DNA of 64,000 bases from Neopestalotiopsis rosae (GCA_023078685.1 JALGAS010000008.1:1426001-1490000); one strand, 5' to 3'. Shown: positions 43,977 to 57,343, counted from the stretch's first letter. Notes: generated by a model from the sequence alone, not told the origin. Program-made: numbers and translations.

Positions 43977-45618
43977 TTACACGGGCATCGGTTGAGAGTC
44001 CGAGTCCATAGCCGACGGCTTCTTTGCGTCCTCGTCCTCGTGACTCTCATGGTTGATGAATAAAAAGGAGAGCAGGACGATACCCGCGCCCACCCAATAC
44101 AAGAAGCTGGAAAATTGCTGGTACTGTATCATCTCACCGATAAGAGAGAGTGGTATCGTGAGGGACAGTCCAACTGTGACGATCAGTGGTGTAGTCAGCA
44201 ACATGGCATATGCCCATGACATATCGCTAATAAAGGACGAGATGGAGTTGAGCAGAATGATTGCCCAGATCTTTCCAGTCGGGGGCATCTCGAACTATAC
44301 TCTTGGATTAGCAAGTTTCCGATGCTAGGCAAAATGGCGTAAAACTTACTGTTTCAATGCCAGTGAAATGCAAGATGAAGAACAATGGCCATAAGGTCAA
44401 AACGTTGATGATACCGACCAACCCAAAGAAGAGCGGCATGCTGACCCGGTCCTCGTCACCAACCCGCACCTTCATGACCGTGACATAGAGCCCATAGACT
44501 ATAGCACTGACCAGCGCCATGGAATCTCCAATGGCAATCTGCTGCTGCGTCTTGTGCGGAAAGTTGCCGCGGTTGTCGTCATTGTCCTTGCCCGACAGGT
44601 CGACCGAGGAGATGAGGATGATGCCGGCGAGCGAGGCCATGACTCCAATCAGCTTACGGACCGAAAATGGATCGACCTTCATCCAGGCGCAAAAGACGAG
44701 CGTCCAGACGCTACTCGTCGATGTCAAGATCGTGACGCTACCAACGCTTGTGTCTAGGGAGCGAATAAGTCAGCTTTGTTCCTCGTTTTTTCCAGCTCAA
44801 GCTCTTCCCCAAGAACTCCCACAAGTCGAAAGCACCCCATATTTCAAGTACTTACATTGCAAGCAAGCCGAGGCAAAGTAGTTGGCAAAGAACCACAGCA
44901 TGCAGAACTCGAGGCTCAGCCAAGCCGTCTCGCGCAGGCTCAACTTCTCCGGCGCAGGCGGCGAGGCAAGATCGAGCGCCTCCAGACTGCTGCCACCTTC
45001 TTCGTCATCGTCGTCCACCAGCAGCCGCTCCCCCGCCGTCACGTCCTCGTCGTTTTCGTCCACGGCTTGCGCCTTGTATATCTCGGCGCTCAGCGGCCGC
45101 AGGGACTTTTCCTTCCACGCCTGCCTGAGCTTCTCCTGCGCCTGTCCCAGGCCTCCGTTTTGGTGTATGTATCTAAGCGAAATGGGTATCATCGAAAGGG
45201 CAAACATGGAAGTATTGATGTAGACGACGAAAAAGGGTTTGTCGTATGTGTGGTCGGAGAAGATGGACTATATTGGACGGTGGGCAGCCTGTCAGCAATT
45301 TTGCATCCGCAGCAAGACAAGATAGAAATGGGGAGAGAGAGAGGTCACCAAGATCCTTCAAAGACTCACACTGGCAAGGAAATTCGACGCTGTCCACAGA
45401 AATACCGTCACCATCAGACACGTCAGACCTAGAGTTCTCCGCGCAACGTTACCCATCACGCTGTTTTTCTTCGCCGCGCCAGACCCGGCGCTCCTCCGCG
45501 ACATGAAGGAGGCAGACATGTCATCCACGGGCGTTTCCATCGGCTCCAAGGACCTCCTCCTCGCGCGTTCGACTTCTGGCTCGACCTCGGCGGGCATAAA
45601 GGGCTCCGTGGTAGCCAT
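43977..45618 (-). CDS. SLC35F-type (YML018C-like) multispanning transporter
   Basis: Four exons (45370-45618, 44856-45267, 44350-44753, 43977-44294) join in frame to 460 residues. A hydrophilic N-terminus leads to TM1 (TLGLTCLMVTVFLWTASNFLAS) and the family motif SIFSDHTYDKPFFVVYINTSMF. A long acidic cytosolic loop follows, then WFFANYFASACLQYTSVGSVTILTSTSSVWTL and about seven more membrane helices. These match the SLC35F5 / yeast YML018C (vacuolar-membrane) branch of the drug/metabolite transporter superfamily. The transported substrate is unknown. Two introns are 102 nt and one is 55 nt. The C-terminus is acidic. Confidence 0.9.
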
Positions 45619-46545
45619 GACAGGCAAGATGTCCGGTAGAAGGGCTGCAGGCGCGCAAACACTCCTTGTTTATTATCCCTCCTCTGCTCGTCGTGTTTGG
45701 GACGGATAGTCGGAATATTCGGTGTCAGCCTTTAGGTGCCGTCTAACCGTGGTGGATATGACGACATGAATCAGAACTGTCGCGTGCAAGTTGTAGGCCA
45801 ATAGAGAATTCCAAAATTGTCGAAAGGAATAATAACTCAGCAAGAAATGACAAGATGCCACAAAACGAGAATACAAGAAAAGAGTGACGAAAAACTGCTA
45901 AAGACAGATGTTTCAATGAGAGTTGCAATCGCAGGTCCCCCTATGCCCCGAGACACATAATGAACGGGACCCCTGGAGCCATCGCAGTAGCTGCAGCCAG
46001 CAGCTTTGCCAAGGGAGCCGCTTGGCGCCACACACACCCATGAATGGTAGGTGGTAAAAAGCAGACGGGCTCGTGGAGAAGACATTCATTCCGCATTCCC
46101 GCTTGTATGGAATCCACCATATTTCGTATACCGACAATTTGTAGTAAATCATTCATCCATGGATCTATTCATTCGTTCACATTCAAGAAGAAGTCGTTCT
46201 TCATCAAATTTGTCTTTACCAAACAACCAACTACCGCGACATTTCCCTTGCTTAACAGAAAACATACAAGAGTCTCTCATCATCTATAGGACCCCCATAA
46301 CGCAGAGAACAAAACAAGCGCATGCCTTTGGCTAACCCAATAACCGTCCCTGGAGACCGCTAAACCTGAGCCTGGAAGCCGGAAAACTGATTGATTGAGA
46401 CCGCAGACCGATAAAATCGAGTGCGCGAAGCATGCCATAGTGAGCTGAACTCCAAAGGAAATGCATAGTAAATCTGCTCATGACCGCATTTCACCGTGGA
46501 TCTCGACGACAAAAATGAATTTGACATCGGTGGGGAACAAGACCC
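45619..46545. other. intergenic, no gene seen
   Basis: Transporter promoter side and 3' region of YPT7. No gene-like signal beyond short open frames. Confidence 0.5.
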
Positions 46546-47549
46546 TTAGCAAGAGCATCCATCTCGGTCGTTCTCAATGTGGATGTTGATGGGGTCCTGG
46601 AAGTCACCGCTAAACTCCTCGGACTCTTCTTGGGCAAGAGCATTTCTTGCGATAACTAGCGCAGTGTCAGACGGCAATTTCTGATGATCAGATAGCAAGT
46701 AACTCACCCTCGAAAGCCTGCTCGACGTTGATAGCTTCCTTTGCACTAGTCTCAAAGTATGGGATGTCGCCCTTGGAGTGGCAGAATGTTGCTGCTCTCT
46801 TGCTAGAGATCTGCTAATAGTCAGACAATGCGCAGAACATGTACACATTTCACTGTCAACTCACGACTCTCTTGCTCTCCTCAACATCGATCTTGTTTCC
46901 AAGAACAACCTAGATGTGATGTTAGCTAGATGCGCATTGCCTCTTAATCGCTGTGACTTACGAAAGGGAAGTTTTCGGGATCCCGTGGCGAGGCCTGGAT
47001 CAAGAACTCGTCTCTCCAGCTGTCCAGAGCATCAAAACTCTTGGAGTTGTTCACGTCAAATACCAACACACAGCAGTCTGCGCCTCTGTAGAATGCAACG
47101 CCCAAAGACTGGAAGCGCTCCTGACCAGCCGTATCCCATAGCTAGTTACGAATCAGTATTTATTGCCGGCAAGGTTGATCTGCGCCTGAAGTTGATGCCT
47201 ACCTGCATCGTCACTTGTCGATCGTCGACTAGGACCTCTCTTGTCAGGAAATCGGCTCCGATCGTAGCCTTGTAGCTAGCGCTGAACTTCTTGTTGACCT
47301 GTGCCAAGAACATCATCAGCTTGTTATCCATTTGTTGAGAAACCGTCTTTCTTGGTTTGGCGATCGGACGGTAGCTTGTAAATGTTTATCGGCGGCAACG
47401 TACATATTGGTTCATCAAGCTGGTTTTGCCAACACCGCTGTCGCCAAGGATGATGACCTATTTCAGATGGTTCAGAGTCAGCCCGAGCAAGACCACGGCA
47501 TATCCTAGCATCTGTGTACCTTCAAAAGGACCTTCTTTCGCGAAGACAT
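46546..47549 (-). CDS. YPT7: Rab7-family GTPase Ypt7
   Basis: Seven exons (47520-47549, 47404-47457, 47203-47298, 46962-47141, 46865-46909, 46708-46810, 46546-46655) encode 205 residues, the standard Rab7 size. Motifs: G15-D-S-G-V-G-K-T22 (P-loop), YKATIGADF (switch I), W62-D-T-A-G-Q-E68 (switch II), N125-K-I-D128, and E155-T-S-A-K159. The C-terminal C203-S-C205 is the geranylgeranylation site. The Rab7-specific [27 protein letters not shown] is intact. It controls fusion at late endosomes and vacuoles via HOPS. The introns (52-105 nt) split the P-loop region from the short first exon, as is common in filamentous fungi. Confidence 0.97.
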
Positions 47550-48320
47550 GTTTGTTGAGTTGTGAGCCCGGGGGCAAAGCGAGCCGCGGGTCTAGTCTCG
47601 GTGTCGGTCAATTGGTCCGATTTCTTGGACCAAAAGTATTGATGTACAGAAGCAGGGTGTTTGCTCCTTCGATGAACGACTGTGCGATGGCAACGGCGAC
47701 GAAGGGCGACGTCGAGTACGAGAAGAAGGAAAAAAAGAAGTTGGCGGGTTGTTGTTGATGCAAAGACCGCTACTATGGAAAGGCAGCTTCAAAGCACGAG
47801 GTACCTCTTAGCGGATTCGGTCATGTTATCAGCCCGCCGTCATCGACGGAGCTAATCAGTAGCCAGTCACATTGGCTTGTGACATGGGCCTGAGCAGCCC
47901 AGCAGCCCAAGTTCGTTACCTGGGTAATACACCGCATCCTGGTTGCAGTACCCCGCTATCTCGATAATATGCAGATAGTGTAGAGGCCTCCAGACTTTGT
48001 CACCTTTTGACTGGTCAATATTCTATGAATACATCATGTATGAAGAACAATGTCAGCATGTCTCATGTCAATTTACTTTTAAATGTTCCATGGCAAAGTG
48101 ACAGACAGAAAATAGAGTTCATGGAGCGGTATATGTATGCACACACGACTCAATATGAGCCATTTGAATTATACAGCCATTGATTCGACGGGGCGGGTTG
48201 CATAAAATTGGTATATTTTGACAGAGCTCTCACGACGGAGTGCTCAAACCCAGTCTGCCTAGAAACCATGAACGCCAGAATGCATGCCGATTATATTGTA
48301 CTTGCAGTTTTTTGATCCCC
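47550..48320. other. intergenic, no gene seen
   Basis: YPT7 promoter and 3' side of EBP2. No extra feature recognised. Confidence 0.5.
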
Positions 48321-49587
48321 TCATCGCTTCTGAGCGCCAGCATTTCTCCTTGCCTTCCCTAACCTGGCAGTCTTCATGGGCTTGCCCTTGGTGCCCGTCT
48401 TCATCCTCTTGGCGCTGAATCCGCTCATGTCACCGGTACTTATGGCATCTCCCGACTTGGAGTGCTTCTTCTTGCCGCCAAAGCCGTATTTTTGGTCCTT
48501 CTTCTGGCGCTTCATGTTGGGTCCGCCCTCACGAGCACCACGCTTCTCTCGGCTGTCGTGCTGCTTGAGCTCGTTGTCAACACCAACGTCGAACAGGTCG
48601 GCCTCATTTGCGCCAACGTCTCCACCCCCTTCTTGACGCTCTGCAAATAAGTCAGTAAAAAATAGTTCAGATCGAGTAAAATGGCAACGGGGACGTACTC
48701 CTCTTCAAAGACTTGATCTTCTCCAAAGTGTCGCGCTTAGCCTTTTGGCGCTCCTGGAGCTTGGCATTCTGCACCTGCTTGCCAAACTTCTTGAGATCCC
48801 TCAGCTTGCGAGCCTCGGCGGAAGCCTTCTTGGCAGAAGCCTCTTCCAGCAGCTTGGCCTTGACCTTCTCCATGTGACCATCGTCCTTGACCATCTCGGC
48901 AAAGTAGTCGTTGGGGCGGCTGAAAGGAACATTCTCGGCCTTGAGGAGGCTTCGCGCCAGCTTGGCAGCCTCAAGCGATTGCTTGTAGAAAGCCAGCTCG
49001 CGCTTCAGATCGTCCTGAACGTCTTCAATGTCATCGGCAGTAGCCTCGGTGCTGGTGACGCACTGGTGTGTAGCAAACGGAACCGACTTGTCTGTGGGTA
49101 TCGCAATGCGCTTCACCGAAGCCAGAAGAGCGCTTGTGTTGTTGATGGTGAGGCGAGTGTGGGGGATGAGGTCTTCCTTCTCGTTCTCGGGCAGATCCTC
49201 CAAATCAGACATGGGAATGTCTTCTTCGTCCTCCTCCTCATCGTCTTCCTCGTCCTCGTCGTCGTTCTTGGGGACGCCCGGCTTAGATGGCTTTGCATTT
49301 AGAAACTTGAGGACGGGCTTTGGCTTGCGCTCAATCTTCTCTTCCATCTCCACCTCGGAGTCGCTATCCGATTCGTCGTTCAGCGGCATAGAGTGACCGA
49401 CTTCATCATCTTCGTCTTCGCTTCCGCTCTCGTCATCGTCCTCTTCTTCTTCATCGTGATCGTCGCTCTCCGGCTCGGGGCCCTTCTTCTTGGCTGCGGC
49501 TTTGGCAACCTTCTTTTGGTGCAATTTTTGGAAATCGACACCCTTTTCGGCCGCGAGGGCCATCTTGAGCTTGCCTTTGTTGACCAT
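48321..49587 (-). CDS. EBP2: rRNA-processing protein EBP2
   Basis: Two exons (48699-49587 and 48321-48640, 58-nt intron) encode 402 residues. A Lys-rich N-terminus and long acidic tracts (DDHDEEEEDDDESGSEDEDDE) lead into the Ebp2 domain (ELAFYKQSLEAAKLARSLLKAENVPFSRPNDYFAEMVKDDGHMEKVKAKLLEEA..KLRDLKKFGKQVQ). The C-terminal tail is Lys/Arg/Gly-rich (YGFGGKKKHSKSGD...KARRNAGAQKR). The FSRPNDYFAEMVKDD-HM block is the family hallmark. Ebp2 is a nucleolar factor of pre-60S assembly, acting with Brx1 and Rrs1 in 27S pre-rRNA processing. The phase-1 splice restores KSLKR-KRQEGGG. Confidence 0.95.
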
Positions 49588-51204
49588 GTTTGCGGTTGTG
49601 CGACTTGTTGCGAGCAAAGATGTTGATTGTGCTGGCGGGTGACAATCTCTAGCTTCTGCGATTCCAAAATTTTGGACTACCAGAACTTTTTCTGCCAATC
49701 TGTGCAGGGGTCAGTAGATACAGAAGGCTCACCGCTTTTAGGTGGTGGGGTTAAGCACTGCAATCAAGTCCCAATCGATACGTACCCCCGCTAAGATGTG
49801 CTGAGTGCAGTAAAAAGTGCACTGTATCGATTCTGCGCGATGAATTGTCTGCCAAGATTGGAAGCGTTACATAACCTGGGCCTGGTCAAAGTTCCCTGCA
49901 GCAACATCTTTGAAGCAAACATTCAATGCAAAAATCATTTCGGTAAGATAAATGACTTGATCGTCTATGATGCTAGATACTGAAATGAATTCTCATTTCT
50001 AAACGAGCCCCATTTCTTCAAGAATTACGCGGTCGTCGGTCTTGACATCAAATACGCATTCAAGAGGTATCATACAATCTCATGTGAGAGACTGACTATA
50101 CTGTTACAACTACATCCCCTCCTGGGCAACCTCAACTCACTGCAATCAACAAGGAATTTGAAGTTCTTCAGTGTCATAGATGTCCAATCAAATTGATAGG
50201 CGAGTACAAAACGCGCTCGCCAGCTTGATTCAATGCATCATCAACTAAAGATGATGAAGATTAACCGGTTTACTCCAATTCTGCATCCCAACCTGCAGGG
50301 AAATGGAGCTCTCCAGTATTCTTGAGAATATCAACTCTCGTCTCGGCCCGGCCTCTCCAACGTTGCAGGTCATCATGTCACGTCCGCGATTGTCGTTTTC
50401 TTTTATCATGCAAGTCGACATGCTGCATATGCTCTCCCAACCTCTGCGTTTGGTAAGCAATTCGCAATTTCCTGCCCCCAAACCCTTGAGCATGTCGGTA
50501 GGGAATCCAAAGGAGAAGAGATTCTCGCTTCAGTGTGAATGCCTGCATATGGGGTCGCGCAAACATCGCCAAACCAGGGTCTTCCGTTCTCATCCGTTCT
50601 GGCCCCGGCCGAGGTTTTCAAGCAAACATGTTGACCGTGCAAGGGACGTATATCAAATTTACGAATTTCTTTTCGCTTGACACCTGGTTTTAAAATCATT
50701 CGATGGACTTTTGATATGCCAATAATACGAAGCGAGGCCATTCTAACATTTACTGCCATGGATTGGGCATGACCATGCCTTTGCTTTGCTTTATGCTCCC
50801 AATCCTGGTGGTATAATGCAAGCAGCTTTGGATACCTGCTCCATGGTGGACCTTTTCTTCAATTTTGATATTCGAATATGCATGCTCGGCACATATTGAC
50901 ATGTATGATGACCCCGCAAATCGTCAGAGAACTCCCACCATCAAATGAAAATATGCATTCGACATAAATCTTACGGCCAATCAAGTGTAGAGGTCTTCTG
51001 ATGATATGATGATCTTTGGCCAGCGTAAGACGGCAGTCAAAAAAGATCGACAGTTGGAGTATACCCAAGTATTTGTTTGCTACCGAAAACGTGGCTCACT
51101 GGGTTAATTTGCCGAGATCGCAATAAAAGAAGGCTGATGTCCTCGAGAATATCGAAACAGAATGTCTGCCTCGCACCCAAACTCAACTTTGCCCAGTTAT
51201 CAAC
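49588..51204. other. intergenic, one doubtful open frame
   Basis: 1.6 kb between divergent genes EBP2 and the MFS transporter. An ATG-initiated 125-codon frame at 50303-50680 has no domain or usable splice context, so I do not call it a gene. Nothing else seen. Confidence 0.45.
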
Positions 51205-53210
51205 ATGGAGGATAAACAACCTGAGATTGACAAATCTGGCAACCAGAATGGAAGCTTGTCTGACTCTGAAAACGGACCAAAACAGACAAGCTACATCCCG
51301 CAGAGTGACGAGGAGTACAATGTCACTTTCAAGACCTGGATCGTCGTGGCTATCCTGTCGTTTTCATACGGTATATCCTTCTGGATTATTCCAACGCTCT
51401 CAGCATGCGTAACGCAAGTGGCAACCCAGCTTGGAGATGTCAGTGCCCAGGCCTTCTTTCTCCCCATATACACCCTGACCATCACGATTGCGTTCATGGT
51501 ATGCGGCGGTAAGTACTTGAAACGTGCTATTCATACAACTTTGCGGCTCATCAGCTTAAAATTTCCTTCTCCACAGCCAATAGCGATCTCTTTGGACGAC
51601 GATGGTTTATCATATTCGGCAATGTGCTCTTGTTTATCGGGTTCATCCTCGGCGGCCGCGCACAAAACCCTACGCAAATGATCGCCGCCATGGCCATCAT
51701 TGGCTTTGGCGCGGGCAATGCACAACTGGCCGCGTTTGCCGTTCCCGAGCTGCTTCCCAACAAGTGGAGGCCTGTTGCAGTTACACTTGCCGACGCAGGC
51801 GTGGTTTTTGACGTGATAGTTGGGCCCATTGCTGGCCGGTCGGCTATCGAATTGAGTTATAGTGGCGTAAGTTGACCTCTATTTCTTGAAGTTCAACAGC
51901 TCGATGAACTGACTATCCCTATCAGTGGCGTTGGCTCTTCTATGTTCCTGCCATACTCGTCGTCATCTCGTTCACCGGCCTGTTCTTCTACTACTACCCA
52001 CCTGCCCACCCACGGGGACTGCCATTTAAGCAGGCCCTTCGAGAGCTGGACTATGGCGGTGCGATCCTATTCATCATATCAACTGTGCTTATCCTGACTG
52101 GCATCATCTACACAACGACTCTGCCCTCCAGTGACCCTCGCGTCCTTGGTACATTAATCGCCGGATTTATTCTTTTGGTCATCTTTGCTCTATACGAGAC
52201 CTTTATGCCACTGAAGCAGCCCTTGACTCCCCAGCATGTCTTCACAAAGGGCCATGGGCGTGAGCTGACAGCGCCATTTATCGCCGGATTTGTCGTCACC
52301 ATGTTTTACTACTCGATCAATATCATATACCCCACCATGATATCAGTGTTCTTTACCGACAGCACGACGGGTTGGAGATACGCCATGGTACTCACACTGC
52401 CTCAGAATCTGGGCTTCCTACTTGGAGTGCTATTGCTTGTCACGCTCGGCAGCAAGATTGGTCATTACCGATGGACGTACACAGCAGCTGTTACACTGAT
52501 GGTGGTCTTTGGCACGCTGCTAGCCTTGGGAACACCAGACCGGTTTGGAATGATGATAGCTTTCGTCTTCCTTGCTGAAGTCGGGTTTGGATTCGCCCAA
52601 TATCTTTCCATTACCTTTATCCAGTTTGGAACAAAGCAGGAAGAACTGGGAATATCAGGAGGTCTCGCGTAAGTCCAAGTCATTCTTGCCTGCATACAAA
52701 TTCGGAAGCTCATGAAATTGGTGTAGCGGAGTGGCCCGATTTGCCGGAGGTGCAGTGGCCCTTTCGGTCTACACCACGATCCTGACAAACACACAAACCG
52801 CCGAGGCCGCGCGCATCATTCCTGCAGCAGCGACGGCAGCTGGACTGCCAGAGTCGTCCGTGTCACAGCTGATAACGGCCCTGTCTCTCGGGGCTTCTGC
52901 GCTGGCTGAAGTACCAGGCATCACCGATAGCATCATTGCAGCCGCCAGTGCGGCATTACAGCAGAGTTACGTTGTTGGCTTGAGAACGACTGCCCTCTCT
53001 TCTCTGGCGTTTGGTGTAGTTGGGATCATTGGTACGTATTGCATACCCCGAGCCAATATAAATTGAACGACTCGCGGCAGAATTGATAACTGATTCGCGT
53101 ACCTATCACTAGCTTGTGCTTGCTGCCAGGAGATTAGCCACAAGATGAACAACAAGATTGAGATCTTTTTGGAGAACGATGTCAACGCAGCTCGAAACGT
53201 GCATCACTGA
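51205..53210 (+). CDS. MFS transporter, TRI12/siderophore-efflux-like family
   Basis: Five exons (51205-51508, 51577-51866, 51926-52668, 52727-53031, 53113-53210) encode 579 residues. The fungal TRI12-family order is clear: TFKTWIVVAILSFSYGISFWIIP, DLFGRRWFIIFGNVLLFIGFILGG (MFS motif A region), AELLPNKWRP-like ELLPNKWRPVAV, WRWLFYVPAILVVISFTGLFFYYYPP, and a C-terminal ACCQEISHKMNNKIEIFLENDVNAARN that matches the family's usual end after splicing. Fourteen membrane helices are expected. Members export toxins such as trichothecenes or handle siderophores. The substrate here is unknown. Without the last intron the protein would end 10 residues after VGIIG, lacking the conserved tail, so the 5-exon model is preferred. 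Confidence 0.92.
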
Positions 53211-55480
53211 GCTCGAGATGCCATTGGCTCTGCTACAATCTCGCGTAGAAGAAAGGATGGGAGGAATACTTACCTAAGGAATGTCGAATACTCTGTCCAT
53301 TCCTGCCAGCCAGTGCTGGTCGGCTCAAGCCCGCCGCCTTGCGAGGGTACAGGGGTTTACAGCGGACTACGGGACCTTGTAAAGTCCGGGCCTGGCCGCG
53401 GTGACAGTGGTAGCAGTGGAGCTCAATATCCGAGGTTTGCGAGGCCTCATTCGATGCGATGGCGAATATGTTGAAAACTTTGGTGCAAATACTTTTCTTC
53501 TTTATTTTCTGTGTAAACAACTAATCATCTCAATAATTGTTATTATTGATATATATTTCTACTCTTTCATTACGCTTATTTCCATTCTTCACATGTTATA
53601 AACACGATTTTGAGGCGTCGTAAACGATCGATTGTGAGACGAAAGTATTGGCTCACGTGCTGTCTCTACTCCTGCTCGATCAAACCTTAATAGAGCTTAA
53701 GCCGGGGGATTTTCAGGGACCCCGTGGGCCGAAAGAGAAAACCTGCCCCGCCCAGCACAAGAATGCGATTGTGGCAATTATGGGATTTTGATTTCGATGC
53801 AAGCAAACTCGTACGAGCGAGCTGCTGCTGAGCTACATAACTTTTTTGGGGGGCTGATTGACACTTTCTGTCCATCTGTATTATACTCTGTTGGTTCGAG
53901 TCGCGCGGGCTTGCAGCACATCATATTACAGCGCCAGCCGCGCAATCAACTGACTTCCGTCTTATTGCCTAACCTCCCGATCCAGAGAAGCAATCAAGGG
54001 AGGGCATCGTGGGAAATCGAAAGAGGAGCCCCCTTCTGAACAGGTGAATGGGGCCGCGATCAGTAATCCATCTCTGGCAGCATTCGCGGCATACTACATG
54101 CAGCAGGCAATCAACTGCCCCCCTCCCCCAAGAGCCCAAGTCCCTCAATTCCCCCCAACCAAAGCAGCACAAAAGAAGGAAATACTACCACCAGAGCGCA
54201 GATCACAGAATCCACAGCGACCTTAGGGATCGTGCTCGCTGGTGAGGATCGATCAAGCTTGAATTTGTCCCAAGCGCCCGGAAACCTCTCCTCAGCCGCC
54301 TTGACGGGTTCTAGAACGTTAGACCCTAAAGCTTGGTGATAGCGTGTCTAGGCGTGTCAAGCCCTGTACAATCGAGACTCGACGGCCCCAAACCTGCGCT
54401 GCGCTACCATCTATCGGAGCGACGACAGGCCCCGCTGACCCAGTCCGATGGGTGTGCTTCAGTGAGCTTTCCTTAGCACGCGGCCCCATTCTCATCAATT
54501 GTCCATGACTCTTGAAAAGGACCCTGTTACATTATCTCCGTAAAACTTGGGGGGTACAATACATAGTAGTATTCAACTCGCTCGGAGGTTTTTCTTTTCC
54601 TATCCTGTTATTCAAGTTTTCTCAAGTATCCTCACTCTCTTTTGGATATATGCAACAAACAAACACCAGGATCTCTCCTCCGTGTTACACAACTGCGAGG
54701 TGCGCCGGGAGGTATCCGGAGGTCATTGTACACTTGTGACTGGTCGCTTCTCTCAACAGCAACTTTTTTGTCGCCCTGCACGCCACGTACAAACGACATA
54801 CACACCTACATATACATATATATGCACGACATCCTGGTTGTAATCCGGCTGTCTACTTGAAAAAAGGACCCCGTCGACATCATTCCTGATATCTCTCACG
54901 AGGCTATCATTTTTACACGGGCCGAGTTACAGTTGCCTTTCTTTTTCTTCTGGCTTCAGGCTTGTAAAGAGGCGGTTTCTCAAAAACTCGGCGCAGATCA
55001 TCCCTGTCTCTGACGACATACTACTTTTGTACACCAACTCCAGCAGTCAACCAAACTGCACCTTCTGCAGCCTGTTGCTATACTCTCACATCTCACTCAA
55101 CCTTTGCAATTCACCAACCCCAGGAAGGCGCTATTAGGCGACCACGGGGTTGCAGGAGCTGCATTGATTGAGTCTTTTGGGGACATTTTCCGAAACTGCA
55201 CTGAACAAACAAATTCATTGCGCACGTGTGTTGCATTTGCATTGCACCTTCACCGGCTGCAAACAACCAGGCCAGCCAGACCGTAACATCACTCCAACTC
55301 ACACTCCTTTGGCATCTCCAGGTCTTTTCGCAGTCCGTCCTCACCTGCCCATGTCTGAATAACGAGTCTGGAACTACACCTATAACTTCGCCCTTCCATC
55401 AGTCCTCAGAACTCACAACCTACGTTTATACTCGACAAAACCTAAGAAACGCCCAAGGTCTTTACCAAGAAATCGCCTTC
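53211..55480. other. intergenic and probable long 5' leader of the heme-oxygenase-like gene
   Basis: 2.3 kb. The distal half (from about 54500) is pyrimidine-rich with several short upstream open frames, consistent with a long 5' untranslated leader, possibly intron-bearing. An AT-rich patch lies at 53520-53600. No gene supported. Confidence 0.4.
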
Positions 55481-56773
55481 ATGCCTTCGGTTGCTAGAAC
55501 GATGCCTCCTCTCAAGACAGAGGAGACGGACCGCTCGTTGGGGGATTCGATCAATGTTGCAACGAGATCTGTTCATGCCAGGCTGAACAAGCTCATCATT
55601 GCTCGACTTCCATTAGCGATCCCTCCACACGTTAATGACCCTTCGAATTATGTTTCCGGGCTTCTTCACATCACACCCATCTATGCCACCTTTGAGTCAT
55701 TATGGAAGTCGATACTTGACTCGCCTGCTTCGACGGAAAGTAACGCCACCAAGGATGGCCACTCCTGCGAGGCTTGCAAACCATCATCAGCCGTTCACCA
55801 TGCTTCAGGCTCGCTTGATGAACCCCATGGGCCAGCTGTATGCTCCAGATTACAGTCACTTTTACAACACTTACACACCACGGATCTAGAGAGAGTTGCA
55901 TCCCTGAAGAAAGATATCGCAATGATGACTGGATGGTCGCCTGAGCTGCTTGATGAGCAGCTCAAATCCGCCACCGAATCCCCATTTCTATCTGCATTTG
56001 TCGAGAACATCCGGCGCTCTGTGCAAGAACGTCCTCAGGTGCTCCTTGCATATGCATGGGTCCTATATATGGCGCTCTTCAGCGGTGGACGTTTTATGAA
56101 GGCGTCTCTGTCCAAGCTCGATCCAAGTTTTTGGACAGCCAATACCAGGACCACAGGATCTGCCAGTCACGATGGTCTGCCGCTCAACTTTTTTACCTTC
56201 GATGCGCCCAACGAGGGTGACGAGATCAAACTGGCGTTCAAGAAGCGCCTGGCTGAGTCCGAGTCTCTCCTGACCCCAGAGGAGCGAGAAGATGTTGTCA
56301 TGGAGGCGCAGCGGATCTTTGAGTTCATGGTCGAAATCGTGGGCGAGCTCGATGGTGTCTGTAGGACAGACCCTCAAGAACAGGAGCAAGACAATGATGC
56401 GGGTATCATGTGGCGAATGAGCAGGTTGCTAGGTTTGAGAGCGAGGGACAGTGAGTAGATCCTCACATAGTCCTCGGTTTCTACTAGTTTTCCACCATTC
56501 TTTTCTGATACCCCTTTATTGAGTCCCTCGAAACTGACTATACCACCAGGTGTTGCAGTCACAAAAGATAGACAAGCTTGGGCAAAGTGGCTCGAGGAGC
56601 AAGAAGCAGATGACCCAGACAGTGAGGAGGAGGATGAGGATGAGGATGAGGTCGATGCGGACATGCTGCTTACATGTTGGCACGGTGGGATTAGCGATGA
56701 CAACAAGCATCTGACATTCACAGAGAGTAGCCGAAGTGATTCGGGTGGCCCACAACCTGGTGTTGATGGGTAG
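55481..56773 (+). CDS. heme-oxygenase-like protein
   Basis: Two exons (55481-56450 and 56550-56773, 99-nt intron GTGAGT...CACCAG) encode 397 residues. The heme-oxygenase fold is indicated by INVATRSVHARLNKLI, with H32 in the position of the proximal haem ligand, LLHITPIYATFESLW, and LLAYAWVLYMALFSGGRFMKASL, where the GG of the distal helix matches the GG of classical HO. The family cleaves haem to biliverdin, CO and iron. Fungal members (yeast Hmx1 relatives) serve iron recycling or stress responses. The C-terminal exon is acidic (DSEEEDEDEDEVDAD) with no membrane anchor. ATG 55481 or the second ATG at 55502 may start translation. Catalytic activity is not proven by sequence. Confidence 0.82.
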
Positions 56774-57343
56774 ACGGCATATTAGCATCAGTCGGCGTTT
56801 TGCATTGCGTACACGATACCCCCTCCGTTTTGATAGATTACATTTGGTATACAATAAGAGCATGTTACCCTAGTATGATTTGTGTCGCCCGATTACTGTG
56901 ATACAGCGAACCTCATGTTGTCGAACAGTGGCCTGCCGTGTCTTGTTGAAGAGTGAGACAAACCTATGGCACGTCTTGGTCTGACATTATTATATGAATT
57001 ATCCTTGGTATACCACGAAACACCTAGTTTGCCGAGGAATGCTTCGTTCTGGCAGCATATGCGAATTCACTGTCTGGGCACACACCATCCAAATGCTGCG
57101 CAAAGTATATTTATGCAAATACAGAGACCAAGGAGAGCTACGAAAGTGCTCTATGGGTATCAAGGCAAAAACAAAGCCAATGCTGCCAAAACCAGAATGC
57201 AAAACCGAAAAAAAACAAAAAAAACAACAACAACAACAACAACCTTTTCTCCTCCGTTCCTTTATATAAGGTGTACAGTCCAGAGGAGCCATGCAAAAAG
57301 CTTCTCAAGGATTTGTCTCTTCTCCTGCGAGACAGTTCATTAT
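56774..57343. other. convergent 3' regions with (CAA)n run
   Basis: 570 bp between the convergent heme-oxygenase-like and CDT2 genes. An A-rich stretch with AAC/CAA repeats lies at about 57205-57242. No gene. Confidence 0.55.

Noticed and set aside
44776..45432. 218-codon plus-strand open frame
   Set aside because: Antisense to exons and introns of the SLC35-like transporter, whose motifs and splice sites are clear.
50303..50680. ATG-initiated 125-codon frame upstream of the MFS gene
   Set aside because: No domain, repeat or splice support; composition is not clearly coding.
53890..53912. tRNA B-box-like GGTTCGAGTC
   Set aside because: No matching A box, acceptor stem or anticodon arm could be folded around it.
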